The notes under the pieces: generated by a model
What the model was told of the DNA's origin: nothing
Seen by the model: only the letters and a program-made list of their open reading frames with translations
The model's database searches: none
Shown here: positions 56,722 through 64,000 of the stretch, piece by piece
Position numbering within the stretch: the stretch's first letter is position 1
How the letters are laid out: the number at the start of each line of letters is the position of its first letter
Position numbers and translations under genes: made by a program
Origin: Chamaecyparis obtusa
Lineage: Eukaryota; Streptophyta; Pinopsida; Cupressales; Cupressaceae
Direction of reading: 5' to 3'
Assembly (NCBI GenBank): GCA_027943335.1
Contig: BSBK01005648.1
Coordinates: forward strand, 547,001-611,000
Length of the DNA: 64,000 bases

Positions 56722-58344
56722 GGATTAGGCTTACTCCTAGAAGCTTGGAACAAGTAGGGATATGAGTCCCATAAATCTAGTTGCACTGAAAAGAAACTAA
56801 TCCAAGGATCACTAAGAAGGTCCCATCGGACCCTTTCCATCCTTAGGGTTCGAACACTAAGGATCATTCCCAATTGCAAAGGCCCTATGAGATCTACCTA
56901 CATCTCCAACTATAGGCTTAGAGGCTGCTGGCCTCTATCCTACAAATTGTGGACAATCATATGACTTATGACCTTGTTGGCCACAAGTGAAACAATCTCC
57001 CTTAAAAATTCTCCTTGCTGCAGGAATACTAGACTACTGGAAGTTGCCTCTACTAGCACTCTGCTAAGCACTCTGAGTTGGCTAACCAAAAGAATGATCC
57101 TTACTCTGTTGACCATTACAAAAGTTCTTGGACTGATAACCACCACTTTGAGTAGGAAGAAGTGGAGGTGACTTAACCTGCTACTGGTTCTAGTTACCTC
57201 TGTAGAAGTTTGATGACTTCTTGAAGTTCCCATTACCCTACAACTGATTCCCTTTATAACCTAAACCTGAAGGTCCACCTACTAAAGTATCTGAATGTTG
57301 ACCATGGCCCAAGGCTAAGTTAGCCTCTGTGAGAGTGGCTTTAATGGCTACATCTTTGAGGGTTTTAGGCTCAAAGAGTAAAACATTCCCAATTATGCGA
57401 GCATTCAACCCCTTGACAAAATGTTGTACCAGTAGGGCTGTATCCTGTCCAAAGCCATCATATTATTTGAGCTCAAAGAATTTGCACTCATACTCACTCA
57501 CTGACATAGTCAACTATTTTAGATTATGAAACTCATCTGCTCTTTGTTTCCTCCATTGATAAAAAAGGAAACATTCTTGGAAATGTTCTAAGAATATCTC
57601 CCATGTAACAGTGTCCATCAGAAGACCCAACTTCTCCTCCTCAATTATCCACCATACAACCACAAAATTGATAAGTTATGTCACCGCATATCTGGATCTA
57701 GTATTACTACTAAAAGGGTGCATGGCAAAGCTCCCCTCTAAAGCAATCAACCAAGCCTCAGCCTCTAATCTAGTGCTCTTCCCGTCAAAGGGAATGGGTC
57801 ACTCCCTCATAAGGTCCCTCATATGGTTCGCTACCACTACTGTAGGGTCCACAGTGAAGTTCCTCCTTGGAGGGTTCTTGGATCTCTCTCTCTCTCTCTC
57901 TCCCTCTTATCCCTCTGAGAATGATAGAAACCATCCTACTCTCCTCTGTTCTACTCAGGACCAAGATGAGTAAGAATCGCCTGCAAGAGTTGCCTCATAT
58001 CAAGATCATCCTGATGATCCTCTCTCTGCTCACCTGTAGATTTCCGGTGGTGACTCTCCTGACTGACACTTGTGAAAGAGCTAGGTTTCCTACCCCTTCC
58101 ACATCCACCAGATCGACCTCTACCTCAGCCTCTAGCTGCTCTAGTCTCAGGCATGATTCTTGCAACATAAAGAGACCCAACAATATCTCACATCATAGCT
58201 AAAAACATAAACAAAGATAATATGATCACAAAGCAATAGTCTGAAAACAAAATTGTTATATGTCTAAGTTTTGTTTTAGGTTTAAACTATATATAGAAAA
58301 CCTAATAAGTGTACATACCCAGAGTTCCTAGTGTAGAAACTCTA
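56722..58344 (-). pseudogene. Gag of the gag-only element (Retrotrans_gag and zinc knuckle)
   Basis: Minus strand. N-terminal Arg/Glu-rich part near 58150, then N-H-M-R-D-L-M-R-E near 57825, F-D-G-K-S-T-R-L-E-A-E-A-W-L near 57780, W-E-I-F-L-E-H-F-Q-E near 57600 and E-F-H-N-L-K. This is the Retrotrans_gag signature of Ty3/gypsy elements. A Gln/Ser/Gly-rich linker leads to an intact knuckle C-F-T-C-G-Q-Q-G-H-K-S-Y-D-C near 56950-56995. Most in-frame stops downstream of 57530 are TAG, at positions where Gln suits the context (for example Q-S-A-stop-Q-S-A). A (CT)n run near 57885-57905 interrupts the N-terminal half. Gag would package this element's RNA; other enzymes must come from a partner. 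Confidence 0.85.
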
Positions 58345-58357
58345 CTCTAATACCAAA
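58345..58357 (-). other. Gag-element primer binding site
   Basis: Minus strand TTTGGTATTAGAG, next to the LTR. One mismatch to the initiator tRNA-Met site TGGTATCAGAG. Confidence 0.85.
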
Positions 58358-58536
58358 TGTAATGCCCCGCTAGGGAACCCAAAAGAAACTAACCTAGAAC
58401 ATAATACTAAGTTTGGTGAACAATTTTTTTAAAATAAATTTTACATATAAGATAAACATTCACACAGAAGCATTTACCATTAACTCACATAACACACATT
58501 GTAAGCATAGGTTACAAATCTAATGGGTCCCATGAC

Positions 58537-60400
58537 ATAGAATTACTTACTAACATAACTCATTTGATAACATCAACAAAAGATTCCATAAATTTAATTT
58601 AAAAATTACATCATAATAATTACATTCTAATGAACATCCATGTATCCTAATAAACTTACATCCACTGCACATGTCATAGGGTATGTAGTAATCACTCTAA
58701 CATCAATATTACAATATCGAGATTAGGTATCACATGTGATACTCTAATACAAGATTTACAATAAAAGAATATAAGTAAAGAACATCAATGATGAAGTAAC
58801 ATAAGGAATCCAACTGCAAAGACACCATCAAGCACTGGCACTAGGACTTTGAATCTCAAATGCTAAAGAATCTCTACCACCCGTCCATGTAGAACCACAA
58901 AGGTCTACCCCACCATGCTGAGGAGATAACATTAGACCCCACTCGGATAATAAAGCCAAAACAAGATACACTACTAGGCAATAGAATCCTGAATGCTTTC
59001 TAACTCAAGGTAAACATAATAAAGTTATAGGTAAGACTCACTAAATCTAGAGGCATCTGACACATGTAGAATAACTAGACTATGTATAAGCAGGTGTCAT
59101 CATGTACGTCTAACCCTTGAGTCTCATCCTGGTAATCACTCTAGATCCCAGCAATCAAGTGACCATACATAGATCAATGACTTTTCATATAGATGAAGCC
59201 ATTAACTATGCTATACACTCCTCTCGAGGCAGCTAGCATCATCTCCATTCCCATTTTAGTCTGTACTAGCTATCAAGCATGGCCGAGGAACTTATCTTAT
59301 TAGGTTCATTTATTTCCCTTTAATTTAATTAGGTTATCACTTGTTTACAATAACTCACAATAAGTGATCCCAACAGCCACTTGTGGGCCCTGATGCTTAT
59401 TGCAAGCCACCCCCTAACACATATCTAGGTAAACTACCCTAGGCTCATAGCTCTCTCATATATCTAGCATAGAATTACTTACTAACATAACTCATCTAAT
59501 AACATCAACAAAAGATTCCATAAATTTAATTTAACAATTACATCATAATAAATACATTCTAATGAACATCCATGTATCCTAATAAACTTACGTCCACTGC
59601 ACATGTCACAGGGTATGCAGTAATCACTCTAACATCAATATTACAATATCCAGATTAGGTATCACATGTGATACTCTAATATAAGATTTACAATAAAAGA
59701 ATATAAGTAAAGAACATCAATGATGAAGTAACATAAGGAATCCAACTGCAAAGACACCATCAAGCACTGGCACTAGGATGTCAAATCTCAAATGGTAAAG
59801 AATCACTACCACCCATCCATGTAGAACCACAAAGGTCTACCCCACCATGCTGAGGAGATAACATCAGACCCCACTCAGATAATAAAGCCAAATCAAGATA
59901 CAGTACCAGGCAATAGAATCCTGAATGCTTTCTAACTCAAGGTAAACATAATAATGTAATAGGTAAGACTCACTAAATCTAGAGGCATCTGACACATGTA
60001 GAATAACTAGACTATGCATAGGCAGGTGTCATCATGTATGTCTAACCCTTGAGTCTCATCTTGGTAATCACTTTGGATCCCAGCAATCAAGTGACCATAC
60101 ATAGATCAATGACTTCTCATATAGATGAAGCCATTAACTATGCTATACACTTCTCTCAAGGCAGCTAGCATCATCTCCATTCCCATCTTAGTCTGTACTA
60201 GCAGTCAAGCATGGGCGAGAAACTTATCTTATTAGGTTCATTTATTTCCCCTTAATTTAATTAGGTTATCACTTGTTTACAATAACTCAAAATAAGTGAT
60301 CCTGACAACCACTTGTGGGCCCCGACGCTTATTGCAAGTCACCCCCTAACACATATCTATGTAAACTACCCTAGGCTCATATATCTCTCATAGATCTAGC
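58537..60400. repeat. Tandem duplication (2 x 932 bp) inside the 5' LTR
   Basis: ATAGAATTACTTACTAACAT begins near 58537 and again near 59469; copies run 58537-59468 and 59469-60400. The 3' LTR has a single copy (52760-53705). The junction shares CTAGCATAGA. The copies differ by scattered substitutions. Confidence 0.88.
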
Positions 60401-61411
60401 ATAGATAAAAATCAGATAGTCACACATCCAAAATCGTCACAGAAATCAGGATTGTCTACATATACATAATCATTGGAACATAGTACTTCATGAGCCTATA
60501 AGGTCAAATGGGATATAAAATAATTCACACTCATGCCAAACATGAGAAATCGCATGAACATAGAAGACAATTCCCAAGCCTCTGTCTTTCCTAGGTCATC
60601 TAGTACCCATAAAACTGATAAACCCAACAACCAAGAAAGATAGAAATCATATTGGATAAAACAACCAATTTTAGTATAAAATGATGCATTTACAAATATA
60701 AAATGATCCATACGTTTCAGTATTAAATAAAGCCCAATTGATTCATAAAGTTGCAAACACACCTTACACTTTATACCTCAGCTAAATTAAATGAATATTT
60801 CAAATCTAAATAATTTAACTAAACCTAATCTATGTCCAATTAGATTTAATTAACATATTAAATAAATTTTACTATAACTTTTAGTAAACAAAGTCCACTA
60901 GCCCATTAACACAAGCAATAGATAAATTTAATCAAAAATCCTAATGTTTCCAAACAATATTTAACTAATATTAAATAAAAATTATTGATAAGTATTATCA
61001 ATAACATTTTTCCAATATTAATTAAAAACTAACAATAAATTATTATTATTAAATAATTATTATCAATAAAGTTACTAATAAAATATACAAATATTAATTA
61101 GGATCTATTGATAAAAAATTATTAACATAAATATTAAAATTATTAATAACATTTTTAATGACATAAAATAAATTTAATAATAAAATTTAATAATCATAAA
61201 ATAATTTATTTTAAAAAAACTAAACCAAATTCCAAGTGGGGGGGCATGTGGACCCTCCCCACTGTCCTTCCATGTACCTTGCATGGGGGCCTGTGGGTAC
61301 CTACGCATGGTACCTGCGTAGCTACCCTGTGCAGTGCCATGCGCAGGCTACGCACGGTGGCCGAGGGGTGGGGGAGGTGGTGGCCCCCACCCCTCCATCA
61401 AATCAAATAAT

Positions 61412-61517
<106 letters not shown>

Positions 61518-63519
61518 TTTTAAACCTTTTTCAAAAAATGTACTTTATTTATATATATATTTTTTTAAACTTTGATATATAAATATATTTTTTGACAAAC
61601 TAATGCATTTACTTTGCTTTAATTTTTTTGATAGGACTAGCATATTTCTGAAAATGGCAATAAAGACTTGTGCATATTTGTTTCCAAAAATGGAAACATA
61701 TGGTTTTTTTTTTTACAAATTCATGCTAAAATTTTGTCTTTTATCTCATCTATCTTTTCTTCATGCGTTTGCAAATCCAACTCAAATTTACTAATGTAAT
61801 TTTTGTCTTAGTAAGCTATTAAATTTTTCCACTGTGGTAATTTTGTTATTGACTGTCATTTTTTACAGAGATTGGGTTTTTTTACCCAGATTGGATTTTT
61901 TCAAACCAAAATTGATTTTTCTTCACAACCCATTTAATTATTTCATCTACTCAATAGTTTGAACTATAGCTAGTTTAATTTTTCATTTTCTAAGTGATCT
62001 AGGATGAGTTTTCCCTTGAAATTTTGACAGCATAACCCTACTATGCCAAGTCTGTATAAAATCATGAAATAGCAAATCTATGGGTTCTCTAACACCCAGA
62101 ATTACCAACAAAGAAAAATAAATACAATAAATCCAATGAAACAAACTAGGCACAATAAAAATTATCAAAATTTACACAAACATAATTGAATAGAATTTCC
62201 TCAAACCCTACCTCAATTCCAATACTAGAAACTAAAATAGAATGCCTATAGAATGTTGAAACTCCCAATTATGTCAGATGAAAACTTAGCCCCACAGATA
62301 TGAATCAACAATGCAAGCCAAGCCAATTCCAAATCCAAAGAAATATTCACCAAAAACTCAAGCACATACACAAAGCTCAAGAATCACAAAAAGTCTAAAA
62401 TTCTCCAAAAGCTCTCTCCACAAAACTCCAACAACCTGATTAACTCCAAATGAATGCAAAATCCCCCTATTAGGGATTCATCTCCACCTTACAAGAAAAC
62501 CCTAGATGACTCACAAAACAACTCCTAATCAAACTCATCCTCTTAAGTTGAAAGAAAATACTAATTAATAATTAAAAATACATATTTTTATGCACAACTC
62601 AACTTAGTCTCCTAAAGACAAGTTGTCTCCTTTTTGAAACAAGACATATTCAAACTTAATAAAGCACATGTTATTATTATAAACTCTCATTAAATAATTT
62701 AATATTCAAAACACCATTAAATCATGCAATTTAATTATTTAATATCTAATAACCATTACTAATCCTATTTTCACATAATTAATTAATTAAAACCAATTAT
62801 CCTCATTTTTTGATTTTTTAATTAATTAATAAACATACAAAATCATAGGAATTATATTGAATATTATTTTCCAATTACAATATTAATTTCCATGACTATA
62901 GAAAATCACATAATCAAACAACAATAGATCAAGATCATCAAATAAACATACAAACTCAAAGAAGGGATCCACAAATTTTGTCACTTGACAAATTCAGGTA
63001 GGGTCGTCAACAAATACTTATCCAACAATTAGGATAAATAGGCTTAGGTTTAGGGTTTTGGGTATGTTTGTTACCTCCCCTCTTTACCAATGAGATGAGT
63101 ATTTATGGACACGCTCACTCCTGTCAATTCAGGGAAGATGATGTCTTGTACCTGCAAACCTGTCATCACAATGAAAAGCATGTACATACAATATATAGCA
63201 GATAATGGTAGGGTATGGTCATTCATGTGGATCTCAACAAGGCAAGTAACTACGCCTCCACTCTCTACCATACAAACACATAAAATAGATACATACACAT
63301 AAACACCATACACATGCTAGTATGGGGTAAGCACATCATAATCCAACTGAAACATAAAGCATCACATCAAAATAATATAATCGGCTAAGTATGAAAACAT
63401 AACATAATCATAATCTGGATCATCATCAATCACTTAAAATAATAAAATCTACACACAACAATGTGGCCTAAAAGAGTATGGCATCTAAAAAAATGAAAGA
63501 AAACTATGGGGGTACTACA

Positions 63520-63989
63520 CAAAGCTACTATTTATGTAAACTTACTATTTTTAGTAAGTTGGTCATACGAGCTCGGAATGTTTTGATTTCACAGGTGGAG
63601 GTTCATCTTAGTCATATGAGTCTACAAGTTGAGTTTCATTGCCATATCATTTATATTGGTGAAGTTATTGAGGATTTTGGGTACAAAATATTTGAGCTCA
63701 ATTTTGAATGCCTTAGAGGCTCTAGAACAAGGTCGAACCTTGATTGATTAGAGTTTGGATGAGTCAAGCATTGTAGATCGAGAGCTTTCATTTATGAAAA
63801 GTGGTTATAATAGCCAAAAAGGGCTACAATTAAAACTTTATGGCTTTCAAAAGTTGGGCTACCTAAAAATATAATTTGTAATTATTTTGAGCCAACCCTA
63901 ATGTAATACAAATGAAAAATAAAATAATTCTAGACGTGGTTGGCCTTAATGGCTAAAATTCTACAACCTTCCCAGGCGGTGGAAAATTC
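63520..63989 (+). other. Unassigned tail, possibly Gypsy-1 continuation then unknown sequence
   Basis: The first 40 bases read H-K-A-T-I-Y-V-N-L-L-F-L, resembling the integrase residues after T-H-F-I-P, so Gypsy-1 may resume here for a short way. An open frame covers 63478-63747 and, shifted by one, another runs to about 63855 with one TAG, but no domain is recognised. Confidence 0.35.
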
Positions 63990-64000
63990 TCTATATAAGG
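63989..64000 (+). promoter_or_regulatory. TATA-type promoter box at the window edge
   Basis: CTCTATATAAGG, a strong plant TATA box, preceded by GGAAAATT and a GC-richer CTTCCCAGGCGGTGG. Transcription would start about 30 bases beyond the window. It could belong to an LTR or to a gene. Confidence 0.4.

Noticed and set aside
58537..60400. Satellite or CRISPR-like array
   Set aside because: Only two 932-bp units, no spacer structure, within an LTR of a plant element.

Overview
This is a plant nuclear intergenic window, AT-rich and built almost entirely of nested transposable elements. I find no host gene, rRNA, CRISPR array or bacterial feature. The family mix (Ty1/copia and Ty3/gypsy LTR retrotransposons, a plant L1-type LINE with C-terminal RNase H, several long-LTR elements without pol, 5-bp target duplications, initiator-tRNA-Met-type primer sites) points to a large repeat-rich seed-plant genome. 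A gymnosperm is plausible, but the sequence does not prove it.

Layout. (1) 1-5820: minus-strand copia element (Copia-1), split in its GAG-pre-integrase domain by a young 2.4-kb pol-less LTR element (LARD-1, 411-2816, TSD TCAAC, LTRs differing at 2 of 336 bases). (2) 5823-11847: a pile of relic LTRs and element 3' ends, mostly plus strand. (3) 11848-49917: one old minus-strand copia element (Copia-2), torn open by two nested insertions. The first is an 8.9-kb element with long LTRs (NQ-element, 13901-31414, TSD GTCAT), which carries an 8.6-kb LINE (14835-23415, 18-bp TSD) in its 5' LTR. The second is a minus-strand copia (Copia-3, 31741-47303), whose own 5' LTR carries a 7.7-kb pol-less element (CC-element, 39360-47108, TSD TGTAC). 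(4) 48404-51615: the Copia-2 5' LTR is shared with the 3' end of a further copia (Copia-4). (5) 51616-52600: plus-strand gypsy RT/RNase H/integrase fragment, interrupted by a minus-strand gag-only element with 4.1- and 5.2-kb LTRs (52601-63519). (6) 63520-64000: unassigned tail ending in a TATA box.

The least expected content is in the elements that lack pol. The NQ-element carries about 3.6 kb of decayed coding sequence for an Asn/Gln/His-rich protein with a recurring C-E-Q-P ... Q-L/F-A/V-Q motif, and its LTRs contain tRNA-like modules. The LINE has a long decayed third reading frame downstream of ORF2. The CC-element encodes a coiled-coil-like protein. In all of these, in-frame stops are overwhelmingly TAG, as expected if CAG codons (CHG methylation sites) decayed by deamination. 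This gives an independent sign that the frames were once real proteins.

Nothing here looks like a working gene system. Every pol-type reading frame I could follow is broken.
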